The notes under the pieces were generated by a model, which was given only the letters and a program-made list of their open reading frames with translations, made no database searches and had not been told where the DNA came from. This document shows positions 5,769-6,218 of a stretch of DNA of 6,218 nucleotides, one piece after another. A program made the translations under genes and the position numbers. The stretch spans positions 1 to 6,218 of the forward strand of contig JAIPEV010000108.1 of assembly GCA_021736965.1 (NCBI GenBank). The letters are read 5' to 3'. The first letter of the stretch is position 1, and each line of letters begins with the position of its first letter. This DNA comes from Halanaerobiales bacterium (GTDB lineage: Bacteria > Bacillota > Halanaerobiia > Halanaerobiales > M55B127).

Positions 5769-6218
5769 TGTTCAAACTCTCTAATTTTAATAATTCTCTT
5801 TTAACTAATACTTTAATGATATAGGTATATAAGAATATATTGATTCCTTCACCAACTATTTTAGGTACTATTGTAACCTTAATCGGGATAGAAAAAAGCA
5901 TTTGTAGAAATACTGGTACCAAAATAACAGATGAGATAACCTGTCCAGTCATTATTGAAATAACTAATGAATAGGTATTTATTTTATGATTAAAACCATA
6001 ATATATAACCAAACCTGGTATAAAACCAGTTAAAAACGAGGTTAAAGTAAAATGAGGCATATAAGCACCTAAAGGATTAATAAAGTATCCTAAAATATCT
6101 GCTATACCGCCAATCAAACCTCCTATAACGGGACCGAAAAAGATACCACCAATTATAATAGGTAAAGAAGCAAAGCCAATTCTAATACCCTCCACTCCAC
6201 CAATCGCGAATCTTAAAC
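5752..6218 (-). CDS. ECF transporter S component, folate (FolT) family, 5' end outside the window
   Basis: Substrate-binding membrane subunit of an energy-coupling factor vitamin importer; it would work with shared EcfA/EcfA'/EcfT subunits encoded elsewhere. The visible 154 codons contain the family hallmark GIRIGFASLPIIIGGIFFGP, then GGLIGGIADILGYFINPLGAYMP, then FTLTSFLTGFIPGLV. Two more hydrophobic segments follow, near SLVISIMTGQVISSVILVPVF and GINIFLYTYIIKVLV, and a short basic tail. The reading frame stays open to the window edge: LRFAIGG precedes the GTG at 6193-6195. That GTG is therefore an internal valine, and the first one or two membrane helices of the usual six are missing only because the window ends. 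It is upstream of and probably cotranscribed with the RACE gene. Folate or a derivative is the family-based substrate; another vitamin is possible because S components diverge in specificity. Confidence 0.85.
   Translation of the reverse strand, partial: LRFAIGGVEGIRIGFASLPIIIGGIFFGPVIGGLIGGIADILGYFINPLGAYMPHFTLTSFLTGFIPGLVIYYGFNHKINTYSLVISIMTGQVISSVILVPVFLQMLFSIPIKVTIVPKIVGEGINIFLYTYIIKVLVKRELLKLESLNSYSKQ

Overview
The window is AT-rich DNA. All eight recognisable genes lie on the minus strand, so transcription runs from high to low coordinates. The low GC content, the strong Shine-Dalgarno sequences (AAGGAGG and related), the ECF-type vitamin transporter component and the corrinoid-activation proteins point to an anaerobic, low-GC Bacillota-like bacterium. 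A Halanaerobiales or clostridial relative is a reasonable guess, but no taxonomic marker in the window settles it.

Right half (about 2892-6218): a four-gene run in transcription order. It starts with an ECF transporter S component of the folate (FolT) family, whose 5' end is cut by the window edge. Next come a [2Fe-2S]/ASKHA ATPase of the reductive activator of corrinoid enzymes (RACE/RACo) type, a stand-alone protein related to the activation domain of B12-dependent methionine synthase with a C-terminal cysteine cluster, and a small DUF3343 cysteine protein. The gaps are 16-32 bp and the run ends in a clear intrinsic terminator at 2892-2922. The set reads as a corrinoid maintenance module: the RACE protein would reduce inactive cob(II)alamin using ATP and an iron-sulfur electron, and the MetH-activation-like protein probably assists or docks. 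Folate uptake would feed the tetrahydrofolate side of methyl transfer. No corrinoid protein or methyltransferase is visible, so the client enzyme is elsewhere, possibly just beyond the right edge.

Intergenic 2685-2936: about 250 bp holding the terminator of the right-hand operon and a good extended -10 promoter (2737-2765) that drives the left-hand operon.

Left half (93-2684): acylphosphatase, nicotinamidase, a RimJ/RimL-like GNAT acetyltransferase and a THUMP-domain 23S rRNA guanine-N2 methyltransferase. They are packed as one transcription unit with gaps of 12-14 bp and, between the last two, a 14-bp overlap. These are housekeeping or salvage functions with no obvious common pathway.

Left edge (1-92): noncoding, with two inverted repeats and a 9-bp tandem direct repeat. 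It may be the end of an intergenic repeat element or the terminator region of the left operon.
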